Shown: positions 25,458 through 34,477 of the stretch, piece by piece
Numbering within the stretch: position 1 is the stretch's first letter
How the letters are laid out: every line of letters begins with the position of its first letter
Source of the DNA: Salmonella enterica subsp. enterica serovar Typhimurium str. LT2
Lineage (GTDB): Bacteria > Pseudomonadota > Gammaproteobacteria > Enterobacterales > Enterobacteriaceae
DNA: 64,000 nucleotides
Reading direction: 5' to 3'
NCBI RefSeq assembly: GCF_000006945.2
Contig: NC_003197.2
Coordinates: 1,240,001 to 1,304,000 of the forward strand
Notes under the pieces: model-generated
What the model saw: only the letters and a program-made list of their open reading frames with translations
What the model was told of the DNA's origin: nothing
Databases searched by the model: none
Made by a program: the position numbers and the translations under genes

Positions 25458-27119
25458 ATGTCCAGCTTGATTAATCACGCCATGAGCGGACTTAACGCCG
25501 CGCAGGCCGCGTTAAATACGGTCAGTAATAACATCAACAATTATAACGTTGCGGGTTATACCCGGCAGACAACTATTCTGGCGCAGGCAAACAGTACGTT
25601 AGGGGCTGGCGGCTGGATAGGTAATGGCGTTTACGTTTCAGGCGTACAGCGCGAATATGATGCGTTTATCACTAATCAGCTACGCGGCGCGCAAAACCAG
25701 AGCAGCGGCTTAACCACGCGCTATGAACAAATGTCGAAAATCGACAACCTGCTGGCCGATAAATCCAGCTCACTGTCTGGTTCGTTGCAGAGTTTTTTTA
25801 CCAGCCTGCAAACGTTAGTCAGTAACGCGGAAGATCCTGCGGCGCGTCAGGCGCTGATTGGTAAAGCGGAAGGGCTGGTAAACCAGTTCAAAACCACCGA
25901 TCAGTATCTGCGCGATCAGGATAAACAGGTCAATATCGCGATTGGCTCCAGCGTGGCGCAAATCAACAATTACGCGAAGCAGATAGCTAACCTGAACGAT
26001 CAAATCTCCCGTATGACGGGCGTAGGCGCGGGCGCATCGCCGAACGACCTGCTCGATCAGCGTGATCAGTTGGTCAGCGAGCTTAACAAGATCGTTGGCG
26101 TCGAGGTGAGTGTACAGGACGGCGGCACCTATAACCTGACGATGGCCAATGGCTATACGCTGGTGCAGGGGTCGACGGCGCGTCAGTTGGCGGCGGTTCC
26201 CTCCAGCGCCGACCCGACGCGAACGACTGTCGCTTATGTCGATGAGGCCGCCGGTAACATCGAAATTCCGGAAAAGTTGCTGAACACCGGTTCGCTCGGC
26301 GGGCTACTGACGTTCCGTTCTCAGGATCTGGATCAGACTCGTAATACGCTGGGCCAGTTGGCGTTGGCGTTTGCCGATGCGTTTAACGCGCAGCATACCA
26401 AAGGTTATGACGCCGACGGCAATAAAGGGAAAGACTTCTTTAGCATTGGCTCGCCGGTGGTATATAGCAACAGTAATAATGCCGATAAAACGGTATCGCT
26501 AACCGCTAAGGTGGTCGACAGCACGAAGGTTCAGGCGACGGATTATAAGATTGTTTTTGACGGTACAGACTGGCAGGTTACTCGCACTGCGGATAACACC
26601 ACCTTCACGGCGACAAAAGATGCTGACGGAAAACTGGAGATTGACGGTCTGAAAGTGACGGTAGGGACCGGCGCACAGAAAAATGACAGTTTTCTTCTCA
26701 AGCCGGTCAGCAATGCTATCGTCGACATGAACGTTAAAGTGACAAATGAAGCCGAGATTGCGATGGCGTCTGAGTCAAAACTCGATCCTGACGTGGATAC
26801 CGGCGACAGCGATAACCGCAATGGTCAGGCATTGCTGGACTTACAAAACAGCAATGTAGTGGGCGGCAACAAAACTTTTAACGATGCTTACGCCACGTTG
26901 GTCAGCGATGTGGGTAACAAAACGTCAACGCTGAAAACCAGCAGCACCACGCAGGCGAATGTGGTTAAACAGCTTTATAAACAGCAACAGTCGGTTTCCG
27001 GCGTTAACCTCGACGAAGAGTACGGCAATTTGCAGCGTTATCAGCAGTATTATCTGGCGAATGCGCAAGTATTGCAGACCGCGAATGCGCTGTTTGATGC
27101 GTTATTGAATATTCGCTAA
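25458..27119 (+). CDS. flgK: Hook-filament junction protein FlgK (HAP1)
   Basis: The 553-residue first hook-associated protein. The axial N-terminus MSSLINHAMSGLNAAQAALNTVSNNINNYNVAGYTRQ and the C-terminal coil GVNLDEEYGNLQRYQQYYLANAQVLQTANALFDALLNIR are strongly conserved. The central region is more variable. It bridges the hook and FlgL and is chaperoned by FlgN, encoded at the other end of the cluster. It is read from a sigma-28 promoter and likely also by read-through from flgJ; flgL follows after 14 bp. Confidence 0.97.
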   Translation: MSSLINHAMSGLNAAQAALNTVSNNINNYNVAGYTRQTTILAQANSTLGAGGWIGNGVYVSGVQREYDAFITNQLRGAQNQSSGLTTRYEQMSKIDNLLADKSSSLSGSLQSFFTSLQTLVSNAEDPAARQALIGKAEGLVNQFKTTDQYLRDQDKQVNIAIGSSVAQINNYAKQIANLNDQISRMTGVGAGASPNDLLDQRDQLVSELNKIVGVEVSVQDGGTYNLTMANGYTLVQGSTARQLAAVPSSADPTRTTVAYVDEAAGNIEIPEKLLNTGSLGGLLTFRSQDLDQTRNTLGQLALAFADAFNAQHTKGYDADGNKGKDFFSIGSPVVYSNSNNADKTVSLTAKVVDSTKVQATDYKIVFDGTDWQVTRTADNTTFTATKDADGKLEIDGLKVTVGTGAQKNDSFLLKPVSNAIVDMNVKVTNEAEIAMASESKLDPDVDTGDSDNRNGQALLDLQNSNVVGGNKTFNDAYATLVSDVGNKTSTLKTSSTTQANVVKQLYKQQQSVSGVNLDEEYGNLQRYQQYYLANAQVLQTANALFDALLNIR

Positions 27120-27133
27120 AGGAGAAGGATGAC

Positions 27134-28087
27134 ATGCGTATCAGTACCCAGATGATGTACGAACAAAATATGAGCGGCATCACTAATTCTCAGGCCGAAT
27201 GGATGAAGCTGGGCGAGCAGATGTCTACCGGTAAGCGCGTTACCAACCCATCTGACGATCCGATCGCCGCGTCGCAGGCGGTAGTACTCTCTCAGGCGCA
27301 GGCGCAGAATAGCCAGTACGCCCTGGCGCGTACGTTTGCCACCCAAAAAGTGTCGCTGGAAGAAAGCGTACTCAGTCAGGTGACGACGGCGATTCAAACC
27401 GCGCAGGAAAAAATCGTCTATGCCGGAAACGGCACGTTAAGCGACGATGACCGCGCGTCGCTGGCGACGGATTTACAGGGCATCCGCGATCAGCTGATGA
27501 ACCTGGCAAACAGCACTGACGGCAATGGTCGCTATATCTTTGCCGGGTATAAAACGGAAGCGGCGCCATTCGACCAGGCGACAGGTGGTTATCATGGCGG
27601 CGAGAAAAGTGTTACCCAGCAGGTGGATTCCGCTCGCACGATGGTAATTGGCCATACGGGTGCGCAAATTTTTAATAGCATCACCAGCAATGCGGTGCCG
27701 GAACCGGATGGCTCGGACTCCGAAAAGAATCTGTTTGTCATGCTCGATACGGCAATTGCCGCACTCAAGACCCCGGTGGAAGGCAATAACGTGGAAAAAG
27801 AAAAAGCCGCTGCCGCCATTGATAAAACCAATCGCGGCTTAAAAAATTCGCTTAATAACGTCCTGACCGTTCGTGCGGAACTGGGAACGCAACTGAGCGA
27901 ACTCAGTACGCTGGATTCACTGGGAAGCGACCGTGCGCTGGGACAGAAGCTACAGATGAGCAACCTGGTAGATGTGGACTGGAACTCGGTCATCTCCTCC
28001 TACGTCATGCAACAGGCGGCATTACAGGCGTCCTATAAAACGTTTACCGACATGCAGGGAATGTCGCTTTTCCAGTTGAACCGGTAA
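27134..28087 (+). CDS. flgL: Hook-filament junction protein FlgL (HAP3)
   Basis: The 317-residue second junction protein, flagellin-like at both ends (MRISTQMMYEQNMSGITNSQAEWMKLGEQMSTGKRVTNPSDDPIAASQAV and the terminal SYVMQQAALQASYKTFTDMQGMSLFQLNR). It links FlgK to the FliC filament and depends on FlgN for export. It is the last gene of the flagellar block and is followed by a strong terminator. Confidence 0.97.
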   Translation: MRISTQMMYEQNMSGITNSQAEWMKLGEQMSTGKRVTNPSDDPIAASQAVVLSQAQAQNSQYALARTFATQKVSLEESVLSQVTTAIQTAQEKIVYAGNGTLSDDDRASLATDLQGIRDQLMNLANSTDGNGRYIFAGYKTEAAPFDQATGGYHGGEKSVTQQVDSARTMVIGHTGAQIFNSITSNAVPEPDGSDSEKNLFVMLDTAIAALKTPVEGNNVEKEKAAAAIDKTNRGLKNSLNNVLTVRAELGTQLSELSTLDSLGSDRALGQKLQMSNLVDVDWNSVISSYVMQQAALQASYKTFTDMQGMSLFQLNR

Positions 28088-28167
28088 CACCTCTTTTTGA
28101 AACATATCACGAAACTGGATATGTTTTGTCTGCCCGCGCCATCCACCCCGGCGCGGGCATTTTTTTA
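28088..28167 (+). ncRNA. flgO: Candidate flgL 3'-UTR small RNA (FlgO-like)
   Basis: The flgL 3'-UTR is short (about 80 nt) and ends in a strong terminator with seven T. In E. coli this position gives the Hfq-bound small RNA FlgO. A similar product here is an inference from position and terminator; the 5' end is not visible. Confidence 0.4.
28131..28167 (+). terminator. Rho-independent terminator after flgKL
   Basis: A 10-bp GC-rich stem TGCCCGCGCC/GGCGCGGGCA (28131-28159) is followed by seven T. Confidence 0.9.
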
Positions 28168-28301
28168 GTCGTCATTGAGTTAGTGGTCATATTGTCGCGC
28201 CCGTAGCGACGCCATCCGTACGTATTATCCCGCCCGATCTCATAAACGCCTGGAGTGACTAAAAGACGCCATGGGGTGAGGCATTGCCCTGTAAGGGGCA
28301 T

Positions 28302-28328
28302 AAAAAAGCCGACCTGGCGGTCGGCTTT
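28302..28328 (-). terminator. Rho-independent terminator after rne
   Basis: On the minus strand GCCGACC-GCCA-GGTCGGC is followed by TTTTTTA. It lies 16-36 bp past the rne stop. Confidence 0.88.
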
Positions 28329-28343
28329 GTATCAGCATTTACA

Positions 28344-31300
28344 TCATTCTACCGGCTGTGGGCGTGTCGCCGGGGCGCTGGCGTGACGTGTGGCGCTGTG
28401 TCCGCCTGCCGCGCCTTTACCTTCAAAGTGGAAGGAAGGCCGCTGCCAGTCGCTATGGTGCGGGGTTTCCGGCACATATTCCGGCGCTGGCGCACGCGTC
28501 ATCGGCGCGCTGGCGTGATTATGATCGTCAACGCAGACAACGTCCTGCGACTTTTCCACCACCTGGGCCGGTGCGATAACGGTTTCTTCTGCCGTGTGCT
28601 CCACAACAGCCGCTTCCGCTTTTGTCTCTTCTTCTGGCTCGACAACGACAACATCAGCTACGTTTTCAGCCACCGTAATGGACGCGTCGGCGGTTTCTGC
28701 TACCGGTTCGGCGTCAGCAATAACCTCTTGCGCCACCGGCGTATCGCTTTCGGCAATCAGTTGCGGCTGTTCATCAACTGGCGCGGCAATCACTTCCGGA
28801 TGCGTTGTCTCGACCTCGACGACTTCCGGCGCCTGTGGTTCGGCGACGGTCTGCGGCTCAACGGCAACGTTTTCTACTGCCTGTACCGACGCTTGTGGTT
28901 CGAGCGCTGCGGTCGCAGCGATAACCTGCTGTTCAGCGACAACCGGTTGTGGCAGCGCCAGATCTGCTTCACGCTGCTCGTCAACAACCTGCGTTTCCTG
29001 AGGACGGACAATCGGGTAGCGGATCCAGACTTTACCGGACGCCATTTCTGGCGACGCGCAGGCGACGGTTAACGGCATTGGCGATTGTGTCGGGTAGCGC
29101 TCGTCACGATAGCGACGGCGACGCTGACCGCTTACGCGCAGGTGGCGCGGAGAACGGCGGGAGCGACGCGGCATACCGGTATTATCGCGAGGTTCTACGC
29201 TATCATCCTGCTCTGGCGCGATATCGGCGACGACAGGTAAATCAACTTTCGCCAGCTCGGTACGCGGCGCTGGAACGGGCTGTTCAACGTTTTCAACCGG
29301 GCGCGGTTCGTCGACGACGACCGGCGTGTCAACCGTTTCAACCACTGCGCTGTTGGTAAAGCGGACTTTCTGATTAAGCTGGCGCTGCTTGCGGCGCGGC
29401 TGAACCTGCTGAACGCGTTCTTCCTGCTCGGTCTCCTGGACAGGTTGTTCTTCGCGGTTAAGCGCTTTTACTTCCTGCTGCGCCTGGCGCTTGTCATCAT
29501 TGCGGCGGCGGCTGCGTTCGCGACGCGGCGTCTGTTGCTGTTCATCGCCGGTTTTCACTTTTTCCGCCGTTTCCTGCTGGCGGGTATCGCGCGCTTCCGC
29601 ATTTTGCTGCTGCGTCTGGCGACGGTTACGACGATTATCGTCGCGGCTCTCGCCGCCGTCACGTCCGGCACGGTTATCACGGGTGTCGCGGCGTTCGTTA
29701 CGATCGCGACGGTTGTTCTGCCGTGGCTTGCGACGATCCTGCTGACGCTCCGCTTTTTCTTCCGCTTTCGGCGCGGCTGTTTCGACGGTTTTCGTTTCTT
29801 CACCGCTGAACAGTTGTTTCAGCGCGTTAAGGAAGCGGCTAAACAGACCCGGCTGGGCAGGCTGCGCGGCGGCAACATTATCCTTTTTCGCCGTGGCGAC
29901 GCTAACCGCCGGTTCGACAGGCGTCGGCGCCGGAGGCACATCTGGCATAGCGAATGTCGCCAGCGCAGGCTGCTCCGGGCGTTTACGCTCGGCGTACTCT
30001 TCTTCAGAAGGCAGCGCCATCGCTTCTTCGTGCAGCTTCGGCAGCATGTAGCTCAGGGTCGGCGTTTCTTCCCCTTTGCGTACGCGCAGCACGGAATAGT
30101 GCGGCGTTTCCATCTGATCGTTCGGGACGATGACACAGCGGACGCCATCCTGACGCGTCTCAATAGCGTTCACTGCCGTCCGTTTTTCGTTAAGCAGATA
30201 AGAGGCGATCGGCACCGGAACAATGGCATGGACTTCCTGCGTATTCTCTTTCAGCGCTTCTTCTTCAATCAGGCGCAGAATGGACAGCGACAGAGATTCG
30301 TTATCGCGCACGGTGCCGGTACCGCTACAGCGCGGACACACGTGATGGCTGGATTCGCCCAGAGACGGGCTCAGGCGCTGACGCGACATTTCGAGCAGGC
30401 CGAAGCGGGAAATATGGCTAATCTGAATACGCGCCCGGTCCTGACGCACCGCTTCACGCAGACGGTTTTCTACCGCGCGCTGGTGACGTACCGGCGTCAT
30501 ATCGATAAAGTCGATAACGATCAGGCCGCCCAGGTCGCGCAGACGCAACTGGCGGGCAATCTCATCGGCCGCTTCCAGGTTGGTATTAAACGCCGTTTCT
30601 TCGATATCGCCGCCGCGAGTCGCGCGGGCGGAGTTGATATCGATGGCGGTTAACGCTTCGGTACTGTCAATGACGATGGAGCCGCCGGAGGGCAGGCGCA
30701 CTTCACGCTGGAACGCTGACTCGATCTGCGATTCGATCTGGTAATGGCTGAACAACGGGATTTCACCGGTGTACAGCTTAATTTTGCTGCTAAAATCCGG
30801 GCGGCCCAACGCGGCGATATGCTGACGCGCCATTTCCATCACTTTTGGATTGTCGATCAGGATTTCACCGATATCCTGACGCAGATAGTCGCGAAACGCG
30901 CGTACGATGACGTTGCTTTCCTGATGGATCAGGAACGGCGCGGGACGGCTTTCAGCGGCTTTCTGAATGGCCTCCCAGTGTTTCAGGCGGAAGCTTAAAT
31001 CCCACTGCAACGCTTCGGCGGATTTACCCACGCCCGCGGTACGCACGATAAGCCCCATCCCTTCAGGAAGTTCCAGGCTGGCCAACGCTTCTTTTAACTC
31101 GGTACGATCGTCGCCTTCAATGCGACGGGAAATACCACCCGCGCGCGGGTTATTCGGCATCAGTACCAGGTAGCTGCCCGCCAGACTGATAAAGGTGGTT
31201 AACGCCGCGCCTTTGTTGCCGCGCTCTTCTTTATCGATTTGAACAATGACTTCCTGGCCTTCGCGTAACACGTCTTTAATGTTCGGGCGACCATGAGCGC

Positions 31301-31547
31301 TGTAGTTAGCGGGGAAATATTCGCGGGCAATTTCTTTTAACGGGAGGAAACCGTGGCGTTCTGCGCCGTAATCAACAAAAGCCGCTTCCAGGCTCGGTTC
31401 AATACGGGTAATTTTGCCTTTATAGATGTTCGCTTTTTTCTGCTCGTGTCCGGGGCTTTCTATATCCAGATCGTACAGACGCTGCCCATCTACAAGGGCG
31501 ACGCGCAACTCTTCCTGCTGAGTCGCGTTGATTAACATTCTTTTCAT
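28344..31547 (-). CDS. rne: Ribonuclease E
   Basis: The 1067-residue endoribonuclease at the core of the RNA degradosome, cutting AU-rich single-stranded RNA in mRNA decay and in rRNA and tRNA maturation. The N-terminal half holds the S1 domain (about residues 39-119), the 5'-sensor, the DNase I-like catalytic domain with Asp303 (LTAIDINSARATRGG) and Asp346 (LIVIDFIDM), and the zinc-link CPRCSG (about 404-407). The C-terminal half is disordered: an arginine-rich RNA-binding region, the membrane and RhlB/enolase sites, a Val/Glu/Pro-rich linker and the terminal PNPase site. It is a few residues longer than the E. coli protein. Large antisense frames over its low-complexity C-terminal half are shadows. 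Confidence 0.97.
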   Translation of the reverse strand: MKRMLINATQQEELRVALVDGQRLYDLDIESPGHEQKKANIYKGKITRIEPSLEAAFVDYGAERHGFLPLKEIAREYFPANYSAHGRPNIKDVLREGQEVIVQIDKEERGNKGAALTTFISLAGSYLVLMPNNPRAGGISRRIEGDDRTELKEALASLELPEGMGLIVRTAGVGKSAEALQWDLSFRLKHWEAIQKAAESRPAPFLIHQESNVIVRAFRDYLRQDIGEILIDNPKVMEMARQHIAALGRPDFSSKIKLYTGEIPLFSHYQIESQIESAFQREVRLPSGGSIVIDSTEALTAIDINSARATRGGDIEETAFNTNLEAADEIARQLRLRDLGGLIVIDFIDMTPVRHQRAVENRLREAVRQDRARIQISHISRFGLLEMSRQRLSPSLGESSHHVCPRCSGTGTVRDNESLSLSILRLIEEEALKENTQEVHAIVPVPIASYLLNEKRTAVNAIETRQDGVRCVIVPNDQMETPHYSVLRVRKGEETPTLSYMLPKLHEEAMALPSEEEYAERKRPEQPALATFAMPDVPPAPTPVEPAVSVATAKKDNVAAAQPAQPGLFSRFLNALKQLFSGEETKTVETAAPKAEEKAERQQDRRKPRQNNRRDRNERRDTRDNRAGRDGGESRDDNRRNRRQTQQQNAEARDTRQQETAEKVKTGDEQQQTPRRERSRRRNDDKRQAQQEVKALNREEQPVQETEQEERVQQVQPRRKQRQLNQKVRFTNSAVVETVDTPVVVDEPRPVENVEQPVPAPRTELAKVDLPVVADIAPEQDDSVEPRDNTGMPRRSRRSPRHLRVSGQRRRRYRDERYPTQSPMPLTVACASPEMASGKVWIRYPIVRPQETQVVDEQREADLALPQPVVAEQQVIAATAALEPQASVQAVENVAVEPQTVAEPQAPEVVEVETTHPEVIAAPVDEQPQLIAESDTPVAQEVIADAEPVAETADASITVAENVADVVVVEPEEETKAEAAVVEHTAEETVIAPAQVVEKSQDVVCVDDHNHASAPMTRAPAPEYVPETPHHSDWQRPSFHFEGKGAAGGHSATRHASAPATRPQPVE

Positions 31548-31908
31548 CGTAACTTACTCATTATTCTTACGTTGACGACTAAGCTGCGGGCATGGTGACG
31601 CCTTACCGGGCATGAACCGATGGCCTCGTGACTATTTCGCGTCGCCAACCTCACGGTTATCGTCAGCTCAAAGAGGCGCAGAGTGTCGGTTGCCTGTATT
31701 TCATACGGAAACACAGCGCAATTATCAGGGAAGCAGCCTGGGCATTACTCTCCAGAGAAGATCCTATCTACCGGTAAGGACTGCAACCCGCAGCCCGCTA
31801 ACTGTCTGAAAAATCAATACGTCTTACGCCATTGCTGCGTTGATGATCGGTCAGACAAAATGGGTTATTCCGCTAAACTTTTTGTTTTAACAAGTTTCGG
31901 TGCGGAAA
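31548..31908 (-). promoter_or_regulatory. rne 5' leader (rne5 autoregulatory element)
   Basis: A long leader of about 361 nt precedes the rne start, as in E. coli, where stem-loops in this leader (the rne5 family) let RNase E destabilise its own mRNA. The boundary is inferred from a promoter at 31916-31945. I did not fold the RNA. Confidence 0.7.
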
Positions 31909-32120
31909 CCGCATCATTATTCCACTGCTAACCTTGTTATAGCAAGATGACTTTTACCATTTATCACCCGCTTACTCACAGTTTTTTCACCAGCGTGAGC
32001 CAATCGCTTTAATAACCAGCAAAACCGCAGTGAAAAATGTTCATCCACTGGCGTAGACGTCTCTATAAGCATAGAAAAATGTGTGGCGCGAATCTCACAG
32101 GCTATTTAGAATCGCCCCCC
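31909..32120. other. Divergent control region between rne and rluC
   Basis: Apart from the rne promoter, this gap must hold the rluC promoter. The rluC ATG is preceded by a C6 run and not by a ribosome site. I see no palindromic operator here. Confidence 0.5.
31916..31945 (-). promoter_or_regulatory. Candidate rne promoter (p1)
   Basis: On the minus strand a -35-like TTGCTA (31940-31945), an 18-bp spacer and a -10 AATAAT (31916-31921) place the start near 31908. This agrees with a leader of about 361 nt. Confidence 0.55.
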
Positions 32121-33080
32121 ATGAAAACAGAAACGCCATCCGTAAAAATTGTTGCTATCGCCGCTGACGAAGCGGGGCAACGCATTGATAACTTTTTGCG
32201 CACCCAACTGAAAGGGGTACCAAAAAGTATGATTTATCGCATCTTGCGTAAAGGCGAGGTGCGGGTGAACAAAAAACGCATTAAACCGGAATACAAACTG
32301 GAAGCGGGCGATGAAGTCCGCATTCCGCCGGTTCGCGTTGCTGAACGCGAAGAAGAGGCCGTGTCGCCGCATTTGCAAAAAGTGGCGGCGTTGGCGGACG
32401 TCATTTTGTATGAAGACGACCATATTCTGGTGCTGAATAAGCCTTCCGGCACCGCCGTACACGGCGGGAGCGGGTTAAGTTTTGGCGTCATCGAAGGGCT
32501 GCGGGCGTTGCGTCCGGAAGCGCGATTCCTGGAACTGGTGCATCGTCTTGACCGCGATACCTCCGGCGTGCTGTTGGTGGCGAAAAAACGCTCCGCGCTG
32601 CGTTCGCTGCATGAGCAACTGCGCGAAAAGGGAATGCAGAAAGATTATCTGGCGCTGGTGCGCGGCCAGTGGCAATCGCACGTTAAAACCGTACAGGCGC
32701 CATTATTAAAGAACATTCTGCAAAGTGGCGAACGCATTGTTCGCGTGAGCCAGGAAGGCAAACCGTCAGAAACGCGCTTCAAGGTGGAAGAGCGCTATGC
32801 CTTCGCCACGCTGGTGCGCTGTAGCCCGGTCACGGGCCGTACGCATCAGATTCGCGTACATACCCAATATGCCGGTCACCCTATTGCGTTCGACGATCGC
32901 TACGGCGACCGTGAGTTTGATCAACAGCTTACCGAAGCGGGAACCGGTCTTAAACGTCTCTTTCTGCACGCCGCGGCGCTGAAGTTCACGCATCCGGGAA
33001 CGGGCGAAGTCATGCGCATTGAAGCGCCAATGGATAACGCCCTGAAGCGCTGTCTGCAGGTGCTGCGTAACGCAAAATAG
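32121..33080 (+). CDS. rluC: 23S rRNA pseudouridine(955/2504/2580) synthase RluC
   Basis: A 319-residue RluA-family pseudouridine synthase that isomerises three uridines in 23S rRNA. An N-terminal S4 RNA-binding domain (AGQRIDNFLRTQLKGVPKSMIYRILRKGEVRVNKKRI) is followed by the catalytic domain with the HRLDRDTSG motif; Asp144 is the catalytic residue. The start ATG at 32121 (MKTETPSVKI) gives the E. coli length, but the bases just upstream are CCCCCC with no Shine-Dalgarno. An in-frame ATG at 32079 is no better placed. It is divergent from rne. Confidence 0.95.
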   Translation: MKTETPSVKIVAIAADEAGQRIDNFLRTQLKGVPKSMIYRILRKGEVRVNKKRIKPEYKLEAGDEVRIPPVRVAEREEEAVSPHLQKVAALADVILYEDDHILVLNKPSGTAVHGGSGLSFGVIEGLRALRPEARFLELVHRLDRDTSGVLLVAKKRSALRSLHEQLREKGMQKDYLALVRGQWQSHVKTVQAPLLKNILQSGERIVRVSQEGKPSETRFKVEERYAFATLVRCSPVTGRTHQIRVHTQYAGHPIAFDDRYGDREFDQQLTEAGTGLKRLFLHAAALKFTHPGTGEVMRIEAPMDNALKRCLQVLRNAK

Positions 33081-33087
33081 TTCCTCT

Positions 33088-33120
33088 TTCGGGCAGGTTA
33101 TCTGCCCGAATCTCACTTTT
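33088..33120 (+). terminator. Hairpin after rluC
   Basis: A 9-bp stem TTCGGGCAG/CTGCCCGAA with a 5-base loop is followed by the weak T-rich tail TCTCACTTTT. Confidence 0.6.
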
Positions 33121-33217
33121 CTCATAATATTTTTGTTTTGCTGTATCCGACGCATTTTTACCGTTGTGCACTGTTTATTCTTGCGATCCGGATTTCGGCG
33201 CGTTTAAGGACGAACAG

Positions 33218-33979
33218 ATGGCCAATACTAGCTGGATGCGCTCATTTACTCAGCGTTGGGGAAAATACGTTATCGTGCCGCTCGTGATCGCGATGCTGAC
33301 CGGTTGCGAAGGGAAGGGCGATAGTTCACGACGGGCTTTCGTTGAGTATTTGAATACGCAAATCATTACGTCTCCCGTGGTGGGCGTCTGTGAGTTGACG
33401 CCAGCCCAACGTCAGGCTTTTGGTCATTACGCCGATGACTACGATGTACTATTAACTGCCTACGGGCAAATCTTTGCTGTGGTGTATGAGACCGGCCAGG
33501 AGGATAAGATCACCGGTGTTATTCAGTCTGAGCGTGATAATCTGGTTTTCCTGAACGAGCTACGTGTGGCTCGTGACGTAAACAATCGATTTATCCTTCG
33601 GTTGAAAAATGTGAGTAGTGAAAACAGAAAAAAATATTCTGCTTTAAAGCTCCCCGCTGATGTGAAGCCTGTCTTTGACGCTGCGTGGAATAAAACCGTA
33701 ACACCGCTGGATGAGACGATGACTCGCTATTATTTTCTGCGCGGAAAGCGGCTCGACCAACTGGTCGCAATGGGCGAGTTTCTGCAAAAACAGGGAAATA
33801 AAGTCCGCTTTGAAACGAATGGAAAAGCGGTTTTTGCCGACCTGGCAGCAAAAGAACACTTTCAGGATCAACAATTTAATTTTTTCATTACGCAGAATGA
33901 TATAAACCATCTTACTCAGCAGATGGTTGAATTTATAAATAGTCAACAAGATGCGGCTGATGCTGGCGGCGTTAATTAA
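33218..33979 (+). CDS. DUF3053 family lipoprotein
   Basis: A 253-residue predicted lipoprotein. A hydrophobic signal (KYVIVPLVIAMLTGC) ends in a lipobox cysteine near residue 30. The mature part resembles the E. coli YiaF/DUF3053 family: SRRAFVEYLNTQIITS near the start, LPADVKPVFDAAWNKTV in the middle and LVAMGEFLQKQGNKVRFETNG near the end. The ATG at 33218 has AAGGA eight bases upstream; a TTG further upstream is less likely. The function is unknown. The gene is visibly more AT-rich than rluC and maf2 and is not in the E. coli order at this place, which suggests gain in the Salmonella lineage. Confidence 0.85.
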   Translation: MANTSWMRSFTQRWGKYVIVPLVIAMLTGCEGKGDSSRRAFVEYLNTQIITSPVVGVCELTPAQRQAFGHYADDYDVLLTAYGQIFAVVYETGQEDKITGVIQSERDNLVFLNELRVARDVNNRFILRLKNVSSENRKKYSALKLPADVKPVFDAAWNKTVTPLDETMTRYYFLRGKRLDQLVAMGEFLQKQGNKVRFETNGKAVFADLAAKEHFQDQQFNFFITQNDINHLTQQMVEFINSQQDAADAGGVN

Positions 33980-34456
33980 AGGAATGTGTCGTGAGGTGAA
34001 GCAATGTTCGGGGGAGGGCGTAAACTCATCGCGAGATGGAATTTAACGAGTCGCAAAGGGAAGGTTTCAGGACAGTAAACGTCCTGAGAGTTGTTCGCGA
34101 GAATAAGTTTGTAAGCCGCTTTTGACGCCGTAGAGCGCGTCAGGCGAGTATTGAGAACATGTGTTTTTACAAAACTGAACTGAGATGGGGAATTCATTAA
34201 CGCGCACGTACACCGCTGTTGATACCCTATGGGATAAAACGCACCGTACATCGGTTCGTAATACCAATGCTTTTTTTCTGGTCGGTGAATGGATTGACCA
34301 GGAAACGGGCCCGCACGAAGAGAGTGAAGATCGGCAGGCGCTAAATTGTTCACAACAAGCGCTTTCCAGTTGGTTAGAACTGGAAGCGGTCGAAACTGCT
34401 CCCCAATAAACGGGAGATAACTACCAACACGTGCAGAAACGGCTTTTAGCGGTATT
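33980..34456. other. Unassigned region between the DUF3053 gene and maf2
   Basis: About 480 bp with no gene I can name. It contains a 24-codon frame at 34004-34078 (MFGGGRKLIARWNLTSRK...) after a GAGGTG site, and a 74-codon frame at 34185-34409 (below). Leftward frames also exist, one of 66 codons at 34067-34267. None shows a strong start plus a family match. No transposase remnant or clear inverted repeat is seen. Confidence 0.5.
34185..34409 (+). CDS. Hypothetical small acidic protein (uncertain)
   Basis: A 74-codon frame starting MGNSLTRTYTAVDTLWDKT and ending WLELEAVETAPQ. The second half is acidic and polar (GEWIDQETGPHEESEDRQ). No signal peptide or membrane segment is seen and I recognise no family. 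The start has only GAG directly before it, a poor ribosome site, so the frame could be chance or the tail of a decayed gene. It lies in the lineage-specific gap. Confidence 0.3.
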   Translation: MGNSLTRTYTAVDTLWDKTHRTSVRNTNAFFLVGEWIDQETGPHEESEDRQALNCSQQALSSWLELEAVETAPQ

Positions 34457-34477
34457 TGAAAAGCCTACAGAGTAGGC
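34457..34477 (-). terminator. Terminator after maf2
   Basis: On the minus strand GCCTAC-TCT-GTAGGC is followed by TTTTC, just past the maf2 stop. Confidence 0.7.

Noticed and set aside
28107..28301. 64-codon leftward frame between flgL and rne
   Set aside because: It reads through the flgL terminator and lacks a ribosome site.
28284..29072. 262-codon rightward frame at the 3' end of rne
   Set aside because: Antisense shadow of the Val/Glu/Pro-rich RNase E tail; starts at the rne terminator.
29445..30653. 402-codon rightward frame antisense to rne
   Set aside because: It lies within the low-complexity Arg/Glu-rich part of RNase E, is itself Phe/Arg-rich and shows no family or ribosome site.
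31683..31931. 82-codon rightward frame resembling yceQ
   Set aside because: It is antisense to the rne leader and E. coli yceQ is itself doubtful; reported as a finding, not called as a gene.
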